NCBI RefSeq assembly: GCF_007971525.1 | Contig: NZ_CP042437.1 | Span: 6,448,001-6,512,000, forward strand | Reading direction: 5' to 3' | Length of the DNA stretch: 64,000 nucleotides | From: Mucilaginibacter ginsenosidivorax | GTDB lineage: Bacteria > Bacteroidota > Bacteroidia > Sphingobacteriales > Sphingobacteriaceae | In this document: positions 9,347 to 17,284 of the stretch, piece after piece | Layout of the letters: each line of letters starts with the position of its first letter | How positions within the stretch are numbered: position 1 is the stretch's first letter | The notes under the pieces: model-generated | Told to the model about the DNA's origin: nothing | What the model saw: only the letters and a program-made list of their open reading frames with translations | Databases searched by the model: none | Translations under genes and position numbers: made by a program

Positions 9347-9521
9347 TTAGCCAGCGTTCAACCGAAATATTTGTGTAAATCCCAACACGTTATGGTGGGT
9401 ACCAAAGAAAAATGGTAAAATATAAACCTTTTTTACTTAAAACTCCCGGCTTGATACTCCCGCAACTCTTCTGAAATTCCATCCGGCTTTTGGTATATTG
9501 CAATACCAATTTATAAAGCTT

Positions 9522-10505
9522 ATGGAAAATATCAGCCGCAAAAAGTTTATTGCTGCAGCTACAATGGCAACTGCCGGTATGGCATTAGGTTTAAACGCCA
9601 AAGGATTAACCTTACCCAAAGACTCAAATATTAGCGATACAGGTCAATTTTCCCCCGCAAAAATTAAAGTAAGCATTTTCTCCAAGCATTTGCATTGGCT
9701 CAATTACGCTGATATGGCCTCATTGGCGGCAGACATGGGCTTTGATGGGGTAGACCTGACGGTAAGGCCCGACGGGCACGTATTGCCGGAGCATGTGGCT
9801 ACTGATCTGCCAAAAGCAGTTGCGGCGGTTGAACGCGCGGGTTTAAAAGTACATACCATTGTAACCAACATCAAATCGCCCGATGAAAAATACACCCATG
9901 ATATTTTGAAGGCCGCATCGGCATTAGGAATTAAGTACTACAGGATGGCCTGGCTGGATTATGATAAAAACATCAGCATTCCCGATAACCTGAAGGCGAT
10001 AAACAAGCAGTTTAAGGCGCTTGAGGCCATTAACAGGCAATATAATATGCATGGTGCTTATCAAAACCATTCGGGCGAATTATTTGGCGCCTCGGTTTGG
10101 GACCTTTGGCTGGGGATGGATGGCACCAATCCCGATTTTATAGGCTGCCAGTACGATGTAAGGCACGCCACAACCGAAGGAGCCGACACATGGCCAACAT
10201 CTATCCAAACGCTTATGCCGCGGATTAAAACCACCAACGTAAAAGATTTTTACTGGGACAAAAAAGATGGCAAATGGCAGGTTAAAAGTGTGCCTTTGGG
10301 CGAAGGAATGGTGGATTTTCCAAAATATTTTCGTATATTAAAGGAACAGAAAATAAACAGCCCCATGAGCTTGCACTGCGAATATGAGCTCGGCGGCGCG
10401 CAGGATGGCGCCAAACAATTAACAATAAGCAGGGACGCATTTACAACTGCTGTGAAAAAAGACCTGGCCACCTTAAGAGGATGGCTAAAGGAATATGATC
10501 TGTAA
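9522..10505 (+). CDS. Sugar phosphate isomerase/epimerase (AP endonuclease 2-like TIM barrel)
   Basis: The ATG at 9522 gives MENISRKKFIAAATMATAGM, an export signal with an SRKKF core that resembles a twin-arginine signal with one Arg replaced by Lys. I preferred it to the ATG at 9498. The mature part follows the xylose-isomerase-like TIM-barrel pattern: MASLAADMGFDGVDLTV, the YHNH-like region MHGAYQNHSGELFG, a CQYDVRHATTEG metal-ligand block, then SLHCEYELGG. Such Bacteroidota proteins act on sugars in the periplasm; the substrate is unknown. The length (327 aa) is normal. Confidence 0.85.
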   Translation: MENISRKKFIAAATMATAGMALGLNAKGLTLPKDSNISDTGQFSPAKIKVSIFSKHLHWLNYADMASLAADMGFDGVDLTVRPDGHVLPEHVATDLPKAVAAVERAGLKVHTIVTNIKSPDEKYTHDILKAASALGIKYYRMAWLDYDKNISIPDNLKAINKQFKALEAINRQYNMHGAYQNHSGELFGASVWDLWLGMDGTNPDFIGCQYDVRHATTEGADTWPTSIQTLMPRIKTTNVKDFYWDKKDGKWQVKSVPLGEGMVDFPKYFRILKEQKINSPMSLHCEYELGGAQDGAKQLTISRDAFTTAVKKDLATLRGWLKEYDL

Positions 10506-10535
10506 AAGATCAAAATATCAATATATAATACATTA

Positions 10536-11207
10536 ATGAATACGAATTTAATAAAAAACAATCCACTACATATCATCACCGAATTATACCAGGATAGTAT
10601 CCAAAGATTGCCCAAAACCGGCCAGCATTTGTTAGGCCACCAAACCGAAGACCTTATTATTGTTTACCAGGCCTACAATCATAATATAGCCGATTTTGCG
10701 GTAGAAAATCAATTCCTTGGCGGTAACCATTATAGCTATAGCCGTATGTCGTGGATAAAGCCCAACTTTTTATGGATGATGTACCGCTGCGGTTGGGCCG
10801 AAAAGGAAAACCAGGAAAGGGTACTTGCCCTGTGGATTCAAAAGACAGATTTAGAGAAAATCCTGGGTGAAGCAGCCATATCTTCATTTAATCCTAAATA
10901 TTATGAAAGCCACGCACAATGGAGAGCCGGCCTGGATCAAAAGGAAGTGCGCCTGCAATGGGATCCTGATCATGACCCTTATGGCAATAAACTGCAACGC
11001 CGCGCCATTCAGTTAGGTTTAAAAGGAAAAATGCTGGAAGCATTTGGCAAACGGCAGATCAGGAAAATTGAAGATGTAACCAATTTCGTAAAGCTGCAGA
11101 AACAATTGTTAGATGCCGGCCGCCTGGATGAACTATTAGTGCCATTTGAAACTGCATTTAAAACTACCGATGCTGCTTTGAATGACAGGGTAGGCATAGA
11201 GGGATAG
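10536..11207 (+). CDS. DUF4291 domain-containing protein
   Basis: This is a cytoplasmic protein of 223 residues. Its pattern is that of DUF4291: IIVYQAYNHNIADFAVENQ near the start, SRMSWIKPNFLWMMYRCGWA in the middle, and LQWDPDHDPYG later. The family is widespread, including in eukaryotes, and has no established function. It begins 30 bases after the isomerase-like gene and could share its transcript. Confidence 0.85.
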   Translation: MNTNLIKNNPLHIITELYQDSIQRLPKTGQHLLGHQTEDLIIVYQAYNHNIADFAVENQFLGGNHYSYSRMSWIKPNFLWMMYRCGWAEKENQERVLALWIQKTDLEKILGEAAISSFNPKYYESHAQWRAGLDQKEVRLQWDPDHDPYGNKLQRRAIQLGLKGKMLEAFGKRQIRKIEDVTNFVKLQKQLLDAGRLDELLVPFETAFKTTDAALNDRVGIEG

Positions 11208-11487
11208 ATTTTGTTGGAAATTGTAAATGTAAACAACGGAGTAAGCTTATAATGCCAAAAAGATATGAGCATCAAACGATGGCCTGTGTTTATGCCTGAT
11301 CCTGGTTAAAAAATCCAGGTCGCTTCAGTACCTGTTAACCAACAGCAGGCACAAAAATTCGATGCGTTTACATTGCGTAAAACATCATTTTTAGTGTTAA
11401 CCATGGATAAAATATAAAATGTTGATTATTAATACTTTATATCGTTTTTCGCCTGAAATGTGTTAAGTTATGTTAACCCAATTTTGG

Positions 11488-11495
11488 TACGTTTG
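11488..11495 (+). promoter_or_regulatory. Possible Bacteroidota minus-7 box (TACGTTTG)
   Basis: It matches TAnnTTTG, but no clear TTTG minus-33 box precedes it. It would give a leader of about 135 bases for the DoxX gene. Confidence 0.3.
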
Positions 11496-11624
11496 CCTGG
11501 AATTCCGAATAAAAACAATTTGTAATTATAACAAGTTTGTTACTATATTTATATAGCGTAACCAAGGCGCATTATTCTCCCTGCAAGCCAGCTGGTTACC
11601 AAAACCAATTATACCTTTAAAAAT

Positions 11625-11631
11625 AAGGAGG
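11625..11631 (+). promoter_or_regulatory. Strong Shine-Dalgarno sequence AAGGAGG
   Basis: A full AAGGAGG lies 5 bases before the DoxX ATG. This is unusual here, since most genes in the window have no recognisable Shine-Dalgarno sequence. It fixes the start. Confidence 0.7.
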
Positions 11632-11636
11632 CTGTC

Positions 11637-12068
11637 ATGAACGTAGTTCATAAAATTGAACATTGGGGCGATACACATCACCCTAAATTCCTTGATCTTG
11701 TACGTATTGCGCTCGGCGTATTTTTATTGCTAAAAGGAGTAGCCTTTATGGAAAACACTGCCTATCTGCGCGATCTGATCGAAAGCCAGGATGTTGTTGA
11801 TCTTTCGCCCGGCGTATTAATGGTTTTGGTTTATTACGTAACTTTCGCCCATATGATTGGCGGCATCCTGATAACACTTGGGATATTTACCCGGCTTGCA
11901 TCCATTTTTCAGATCCCTATTGTATTGGGTGCAGTGTTTTTAACAGGCATTTTCAAGGAACCCATAAATACATTGGAATGGCCGTCTGTAACCGCATTAA
12001 TCCTCCTGGTAATGTTCACCATTTTAGGTTCCGGCCCAATTTCGTTGGATAGGTACCTGGAAGGATAA
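11637..12068 (+). CDS. DoxX family membrane protein
   Basis: The 143-residue protein has four hydrophobic helices in the DoxX arrangement. The first contains LVRIALGVFLLLKGVAFM. The second holds YYVTFAHMIGGILITLG, with the family His-Met-x-Gly-Gly core. The last two pack near the C-terminus. DoxX-like proteins are small inner-membrane proteins linked to redox or quinone chemistry in some species; no specific partner is nearby. It is one of the few genes here with a strong Shine-Dalgarno sequence. The IS element lies just downstream. Confidence 0.85.
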   Translation: MNVVHKIEHWGDTHHPKFLDLVRIALGVFLLLKGVAFMENTAYLRDLIESQDVVDLSPGVLMVLVYYVTFAHMIGGILITLGIFTRLASIFQIPIVLGAVFLTGIFKEPINTLEWPSVTALILLVMFTILGSGPISLDRYLEG

Positions 12069-12073
12069 GCTTG

Positions 12074-12184
12074 TTGATGTGCAGATATGCAGATTTTAGA
12101 TGTGCAGATGAAGAGCTTGATATGCAGATAGGCAAATTTTCAAACGTGCAAATCAAAATCATCTGAAATTTGCAAATTTGAAAT
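12074..12184. repeat. Word-repeat arm split by the IS element
   Basis: GATGTGCAGAT words repeat here, and the matching inverse arm (ATCTGCACATCT) lies at 13579-13590, on the other side of the insertion sequence. The IS therefore landed inside an inverted-arm intergenic element. Confidence 0.6.
12176..12184. repeat. Target site duplication, left (ATTTGAAAT)
   Basis: The same 9 bases recur directly after the right end of the IS at 13571-13579. A 9-bp duplication fits IS4-family insertion. Confidence 0.85.
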
Positions 12185-12205
12185 CACTGTTGTCCGGGGA
12201 AATAA

Positions 12206-12228
12206 AAAAGGAGGCATAACCTCCTTTT
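12206..12228 (+). terminator. Terminator inside the left end of the IS
   Basis: AAAAGGAGG pairs with CCTCCTTTT around CATAA, followed by a short A/T tract. It lies between the IS end and the transposase start, so it would stop read-through from the DoxX gene into the transposase. Confidence 0.7.
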
Positions 12229-12266
12229 AAAAGAGTAGCTTTAGTTACCACACCAAACTATTCTTT

Positions 12267-13477
12267 ATGCCCAAAGATAATTTTTTTAGCGGACAGCCGG
12301 TATTCGCACAATTGCTTAGTTTGATCCCCCGCCATATTGTTTCAAAGCAAAGCCAAAAGTATTCTGCCGATAGGTATTGTAAGTCATTCATGAGTTACGA
12401 CCACTTGGTCACGATGCTCTACCAAGGCTTTTTCCAATGCCTTTCCCTGCGTGAATTGGTTACGGGGTTACAGGCGAACCGAAGCAGGCTTCTCCATCTG
12501 GGGTTGACCAATACCCCACGCAGGAGCACGCTGTCGGATGCCAATAGCAGGCGCCCGGCTGATTTCTTCGCGGCGGCCTATCATCAACTGTACAGATATT
12601 TCTACGGAAGTTTACCGGACAGCCGCCCTTCGCTTAAGAAGCTTTTCATTATCGATTCGACCACGATCTCCCTTTTCTCGAATATTATGGGCGGTGCAGG
12701 TATGTCGAAAAGCAATGGCAAAAGGAAAGGCGGGATAAAAGCCCACGTAATGATCGATGCGGAACATAATTTGCCCTGTTTTACCTTACTTACGGAAGCC
12801 AGGCACCACGACCTTGTATTCCTGCAGGAAGTACAGGTACCGCCAGGCTCTATAGTCGTCTTTGACCGGGCTTATACCAATTATAAACAATTCGAGGCGT
12901 GGGGCGCACAGGGCATTGCCTGGGTTACCCGGCAGAAGAATGATGCAAACTACCAGTTGTTGTCCGAATCCCCTGTTTCTACCTATTCATCCGAACAGGG
13001 GGTAATAGCTGACCAGTCCCTGCTGTTGGACGGCATAGCAACAGGCGCAAAGTATCCCTTATCCGGGCCCGCAGGGTCGTTTTTAAGGACCCTGCCACCC
13101 AGAAAGAGCTCGCGTTCATTACCAACGAGCCCACTCTTGCGCCCGAACAGATCGCTGCTTTGTATAAAAAACGGTGGCAGATAGAATTACTGTTCAAACG
13201 CATCAAGCAGCGATACCCGTTGAGGTACTTTTTGGGGGATAATGTCAATGCTATCCAAATACAGGTCTGGTCTATGCTGATATGCGACCTCCTTGTCCAG
13301 ATCGTCCTTTCCCAAGTCAACAAAGCCGGCAAACGGAAATGGTCTTACGCTAACTTAGCAGCTATGGTCAAGCATCACCTGATGACCTATATCAACCTGA
13401 TGGCTTTCCTTTTTGACCCAGAGAAAGCCTTGTTGAACTACAAGCCGCCTGAACCAACTGCGGCTACGCTTTTCTAA
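12267..13477 (+). pseudogene. IS4-family DDE transposase, split by a -1 frameshift
   Basis: The first part (12267 onward) has an N-terminal DUF4372-like domain (FSGQPVFAQLLSLIP, YDHLVTMLYQGFFQCLSLRE, RRSTLSDAN). It also has the first two catalytic Asp sites, FIIDSTTISLFS and VVFDRAYTNYKQF. The third, YKKRWQIELLFKRIK, has the Y-2-R-3-E-6-K signature and lies in the -1 frame and runs to 13477. The frames join naturally at TAT CCC TTA (13053-13061). One extra C there would give KYPLIRARRVVFKD, the usual family sequence, so a 1-base loss from a C run is likely. Without recoding the product is cut at 13184. Joined length would be about 403 residues, normal for the family. Confidence 0.85.
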
Positions 13478-13570
13478 AGGGCCTTGATTTTTGAATTACC
13501 ACCTAAAACTGCCTTGATTTAATTGGGAGCCGGTTTTTTCTGTGTTTATAAATTTCCCCGGACAACAGTG

Positions 13571-13579
13571 ATTTGAAAT
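13571..13579. repeat. Target site duplication, right (ATTTGAAAT)
   Basis: It is a direct copy of 12176-12184, immediately outside the right terminal inverted repeat. Confidence 0.85.
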
Positions 13580-13587
13580 CTGCACAT

Positions 13588-13863
13588 CTAATACCCCTTC
13601 ACTGCGTCATCCACATAGCACCATAGCCATCTTTCGCCAGGCTCGGCCGATATTACTACCGGGTGGCCGGTGGCTTCAAAATGTTTGGTCATGTGGGTAT
13701 TGGGCGAACTATCGCAGCATAGTGTTACGCCGCAGGTTTGGCAGGTGCGCAGGTGCATCCATGATGAATGTGTTTTAATGCACTCTTCGCACAGGTAATC
13801 CTTGGGTTGTTTAATATCGGTAATTGCCGCCAGGTGCTGGCATATTTCGTCGTCGTTTTGCAT
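13588..13863 (-). CDS. UBP-type zinc finger protein
   Basis: This 91-residue protein is essentially a single ZnF-UBP domain. CQHL starts it, followed by CEECIKTHSSWMHLRTCQTCG, CC, and H-T-KHFEATGHPVVIS, with closing GERWLWCYVDD. In eukaryotes the fold binds the free C-terminal tail of ubiquitin; in bacteria its ligand is unknown. It starts 9 bases after the stop of the receiver-flavoprotein gene, so the two are surely co-transcribed. It is the last gene of the minus-strand signalling block, and the IS element ends 18 bases beyond it. Confidence 0.9.
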   Translation of the reverse strand: MQNDDEICQHLAAITDIKQPKDYLCEECIKTHSSWMHLRTCQTCGVTLCCDSSPNTHMTKHFEATGHPVVISAEPGERWLWCYVDDAVKGY

Positions 13864-13872
13864 ATGGTGTTG

Positions 13873-15534
13873 TTAAACTTCAGCTAAATATTTGTGAACA
13901 AAACTAATGGCCATTGAGCCTTCGCCCACGGCAGATGCTACCCGGTTCATGGCCCCGGCGCGTACATCGCCGGCAGCAAAAATGCCCGAGCAGCTGGTTT
14001 CCAGTAAAAATGGATCGCGCTTAAGTTTCCACACTTTGTTAAAGCTTTCGTAGCTGCGCAGCTCGCGGCCGGTTTCTATAAAATCCTTATTGTTTTTTAT
14101 AATGTCAAGCTTAATCCAGTCGGTATACGGTTTGGCGCCTATAAAAATGTACAAGGCAGCAGCCTTATTAGTAAAAGTTTCTTGCGTTATGCAGTTTTTT
14201 AAGGTTAATTTTTCCAGGCAGTTACCACCGTGTGCTTCTACAATTTCTGTATTGCCCAGCACTTCAATGTTGGGCGTTTCGCTGATTTGTGTAATCAAAT
14301 AGGCCGACATGGTTGCCACCAAATCTTCGCGCCTGATCACGATATGCACTTTGGTGGCATATTTTGAAAGGTGCATGGCCGCCTGCCCGGCAGAGTTGCC
14401 GCCGCCAATTACGTACACATCTTTACCTGTACAGGCCGAAGCCTCAGTAGTGGCAGCGCCATAGTAAATGCCTGCGCCTGTAAAGTTTTCAACGCCTTTA
14501 ACTTCCAGTTTACGGTAATCAACGCCGGTAGTTATCACTACGGTACGGCTTATAATTTCGGGCCCGTCATCTAAAATAATGGTTTTGTAGCCGTCTTTTT
14601 GTTTGATATCACTAACCGATTGCGGCGATAAAAACTCGGCTCCCAAACGCATGGCTTGTGTAATGGCGCGGCGGGTAAGGTCGGCGCCGCTTAAGCCGGC
14701 CGGAAAACCCAGGTAGTTTTCAATCCTTGAGCTGGTGCCTGCCTGCCCGCCCGGAGCTTTACGCTCAATCAGCAAGGTTTTTAAACCTTCGGATGCGCCA
14801 TAAACTGCGGCTGCAAGGCCGGCGGGGCCAGCGCCTATAATCACCACATCATAAACATCGGTTAATGTTTGGGTGTTTTTTTCAAGCTTGGCGGCTATGC
14901 CTTGTATCGATGGTTTTTGCAGATAGCTGCCGTCCTCAAAAAATACCATCGGCAGGCAATCGGTAGATAGGTTGTTTAAAGCCAGCAGCGTTCCTGCATC
15001 TACATTTTTTTCGATATCAAGCCAGCGATAGGGGATAAGGTTACCGGCAAGGTAATCTTTTATCACGTGCGATTGCGGCGAAAACTGGTATCCAACCAGT
15101 TTAATGCCCACAAACTCAGGAATGTAACTGTTATGCCAGTCTGCCAGCAAATCATTTATTACCGGGTAAAGTTTTTCCTCCGGCGGGTCCCATGGTTTCA
15201 TGAGGTAATAATCCAGCTGGACGTCGTTAATGGCTTTAATAGCGGCCTCGGTATCGCTGTATGCAGTAAGTAACACCCGTTTGGCGTCAGGAAATACTTT
15301 TTTTGCTTTTTCTAAAAATTTAACGCCTTCCATTTCGGGCATGCGCTGGTCGCAAAGAAACAAGGCTACCACATCCGATCCATTTTTGAGTTCGGTAAGC
15401 GTTTCCAATGCTTCCTGGGCCGATGTTGTACTTAGTATTTTGTACTCTTTACTGTACTGAGATCGCAGGTCGCGGCTAATAGACCGTAGTACCTGCTGAT
15501 CATCATCAATTGAAAATATAATAGGTCGATTCAT
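13873..15534 (-). CDS. Response-regulator receiver fused to thioredoxin-reductase-like flavoprotein
   Basis: The ATG at 15534 gives MNRPIIFSIDDDQQ, a proper receiver start; the upstream ATG at 15603 adds an implausible tail. The 553 residues comprise three parts. First is a receiver domain (1-125; acidic pocket D10-D12, phospho-acceptor Asp62 in CDQRMPEM, Lys113 in LMKPWD). Second is a thioredoxin/glutaredoxin-like domain (about 140-220) whose active site reads SPQS instead of CxxC. Third is a two-dinucleotide-fold flavoprotein (229-553; GAGPAG for FAD, GGGNSAG for NAD(P)H, GIFAAGDVR). The CxxC of thioredoxin reductase is replaced by AATT around 360-363, so disulfide reduction as in TrxB is not expected. 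The kinase upstream is the likely phosphodonor and the UBP finger follows. The output is probably redox-enzymatic, not DNA-binding. Confidence 0.9.
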   Translation of the reverse strand: MNRPIIFSIDDDQQVLRSISRDLRSQYSKEYKILSTTSAQEALETLTELKNGSDVVALFLCDQRMPEMEGVKFLEKAKKVFPDAKRVLLTAYSDTEAAIKAINDVQLDYYLMKPWDPPEEKLYPVINDLLADWHNSYIPEFVGIKLVGYQFSPQSHVIKDYLAGNLIPYRWLDIEKNVDAGTLLALNNLSTDCLPMVFFEDGSYLQKPSIQGIAAKLEKNTQTLTDVYDVVIIGAGPAGLAAAVYGASEGLKTLLIERKAPGGQAGTSSRIENYLGFPAGLSGADLTRRAITQAMRLGAEFLSPQSVSDIKQKDGYKTIILDDGPEIISRTVVITTGVDYRKLEVKGVENFTGAGIYYGAATTEASACTGKDVYVIGGGNSAGQAAMHLSKYATKVHIVIRREDLVATMSAYLITQISETPNIEVLGNTEIVEAHGGNCLEKLTLKNCITQETFTNKAAALYIFIGAKPYTDWIKLDIIKNNKDFIETGRELRSYESFNKVWKLKRDPFLLETSCSGIFAAGDVRAGAMNRVASAVGEGSMAISFVHKYLAEV

Positions 15535-15564
15535 AGGGTTTGCTACAGGTAAATGATAAATGAG

Positions 15565-15700
15565 CGTCAAGATATTAGATTCAAGAATCAAGAGAGAAAA
15601 CAATGATAACCTAATCTAAACTTTTTTCAATAAAGAAACGGCCGACAGAATATTAACTCTTATGTTTTTGCTTGTCTTGATTACTATATCTTAACTTGAT
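15565..15700. repeat. Inverted-arm word repeat (tcaag/cttga words)
   Basis: AGATTCAAGAATCAAGAG near 15577 is answered by CTTGATTACTATATCTTAAC near 15675. The words resemble those of the element at 701-832. It sits between the kinase gene and the receiver-flavoprotein gene. Confidence 0.55.
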
Positions 15701-15730
15701 GTTTAATACTTCAAATAAAAAAATGTTTTA

Positions 15731-17131
15731 CTACCCGTCAATCAGGAAGCAAACACTAAATACGGTACAACCGGGTGTCGATTTTACTTTGATCGATCCA
15801 CGGTGTTGTTTTACAATCCGTTGTACTACTTCCAGTCCCATCCCGGTGCCTTTGCCCATCTCTTTGGTTGTAAAAAACGGATCGAAGATCTGACTTTGGA
15901 TATCTTCCGGAATACCGGGGCCATCGTCGATAATAAAAACTTCCACAAACTCGCGGTCGCGCCGGGTTTTAATGGTTAGGATGCCTTTGCCCGCCGGTTG
16001 CATGGCATCAAGGGCATTATCAATAAGGTTGGTCCAAACCTGGTTAAGTTCGCCAATCAGTGCTTTTACTTCGGGCAAAGTTCGGTCAAAATCTTCAACA
16101 ACGGTAATATTTCCTTTACGAATTTTATACCCCAGCATGGTAAGCGTGTTGGTAATACCAATATGGATATCGGCATACTGCTTATCCTGCCCGCGGTCCA
16201 TGTGTGTAAAAGTTTTAACAGAACTTACCAGTTCGGCTATCCGTTTGGATGATTCCTGTATATCCTGGATCATTTTCTCGGCTACCAGCTTATTGCTCAT
16301 CCAGTTGAAAATGGTTGATAAAAACTGCTTCGGGATATAGCTTTTCAACGCGTCGAGGTTTTCAACCTTAAAGTTAAAATCAACAAAGCTTTCGGCAATT
16401 TCGTAGCTGTTTTCTATTTCGTTTTCATCCAGCCATTCGCCAATTTCGTCTTCCCGGTGTGTACGTTGCTTCAGGCTCAGGCGGCCTTCATCTTTGGCGG
16501 TAAGCACTTTAAACATTTCATTGGTTACGCCATCAACCTGGTCCGAGTCCATTTTTATGGCAAACATACCTTTTATGGCTTCGGGAACCAGTTGCAGATG
16601 CTTGCTTAGGGACGTAGAATCGCGTACAATGGCCGATGCCGGGTTATTCAATTCGTGAGCCAGGCCTGCCGATAGTTTGCCCAGCGCCATCATTTTTTCG
16701 TTTTGCTGCTGCAAGGCTGTAAAATCGCGAACGCGGTTGGTCATGATGTGTACCAGTGCCTGGGTAAGCTCAAAATGATTTTTTATCATTTCGGTGATCC
16801 GTTCGGTGGGGAAGCTTAGTACCCGCAATTCGCCAATAGCTTCGGCAAAGCCCTTAGAAACCAGTCCGCGTGAAAACGGAAGGTATCCTGTTATATTTCC
16901 CGGCCCAACGGCAACAAAATCGCGGCGGCCACGGCTTTGCAGCATATAAAAACGCATGCTACCTTCAACAATAATATGTGGGCCGGTCATTGGCTTACCG
17001 GGCTCATTGAGCATGGTGCCATCTTCAAATGTATTGTATTCGCTATGATCTATCAGCCATTGCAGCTGATCATCCGGGACGTGCTCTAAAGCTTCGAGCG
17101 ATTTAAGCCAGGATACGGTTACCTCTTGCAT
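15731..17131 (-). CDS. Sensor histidine kinase with N-terminal cNMP-binding-like domain
   Basis: The protein has 466 residues and no membrane helices. Residues 1-130 form a CAP/cyclic-nucleotide-binding-like beta barrel (DGTMLNEPGKPMTGPHIIVEG). The DHp helix carries His159 in LSAGLAHELNNPASAI. The ATPase domain has an N box (NQVWTNLIDNALDAM, 363-377), G1 (DDGPGIPED, from 402) and GTGMGLEVV (428-436), all intact. It is thus a complete soluble kinase that could sense a small ligand or nucleotide. Its likely partner is the receiver-flavoprotein encoded 196 bases downstream on the same strand. A LytS/LytTR pair lies upstream. Confidence 0.9.
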   Translation of the reverse strand: MQEVTVSWLKSLEALEHVPDDQLQWLIDHSEYNTFEDGTMLNEPGKPMTGPHIIVEGSMRFYMLQSRGRRDFVAVGPGNITGYLPFSRGLVSKGFAEAIGELRVLSFPTERITEMIKNHFELTQALVHIMTNRVRDFTALQQQNEKMMALGKLSAGLAHELNNPASAIVRDSTSLSKHLQLVPEAIKGMFAIKMDSDQVDGVTNEMFKVLTAKDEGRLSLKQRTHREDEIGEWLDENEIENSYEIAESFVDFNFKVENLDALKSYIPKQFLSTIFNWMSNKLVAEKMIQDIQESSKRIAELVSSVKTFTHMDRGQDKQYADIHIGITNTLTMLGYKIRKGNITVVEDFDRTLPEVKALIGELNQVWTNLIDNALDAMQPAGKGILTIKTRRDREFVEVFIIDDGPGIPEDIQSQIFDPFFTTKEMGKGTGMGLEVVQRIVKQHRGSIKVKSTPGCTVFSVCFLIDG

Positions 17132-17198
17132 AAAATAAAATTAGGGATTATTATTTAATGCGCGGGAATGGGAGAGAAAAAATTGCAAAACGATGTTA

Positions 17199-17278
17199 TC
17201 TGGATCAGGATTTACAGAATTTGAAAATTAACAGAATCCTATATGTTGAAATAAATTCTGGAAATTCTGATTCAGACA
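17199..17278. repeat. Inverted-arm repeat of the gtctgaatcag(g/a)atttacagaattt type
   Basis: Left arm TGGATCAGGATTTACAGAAT; right arm ATTCTGGAAATTCTGATTCA. It is the same family as the element at 45066-45167. It separates the LytTR gene from the kinase gene. Confidence 0.65.
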
Positions 17279-17284
17279 AAGGCC

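Larger units (their letters stand above)
11208..11636. other. Gene-free upstream region of the DoxX gene
   Basis: No reading frame of note lies in these 429 bases. They include the possible minus-7 box at 11488 and the Shine-Dalgarno sequence before the DoxX gene; otherwise I see nothing. Confidence 0.5.
12185..13570 (+). mobile_element. IS4-family insertion sequence (1386 bp)
   Basis: It is bounded by perfect 19-bp terminal inverted repeats, CACTGTTGTCCGGGGAAAT at 12185-12203 and its reverse complement at 13552-13570. It is flanked by a 9-bp direct target duplication. It holds one transposase reading frame, broken by a -1 shift, and an inward terminator near the left end. It carries no passenger gene. 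The identical termini and flanks indicate a recent insertion. Confidence 0.92.
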
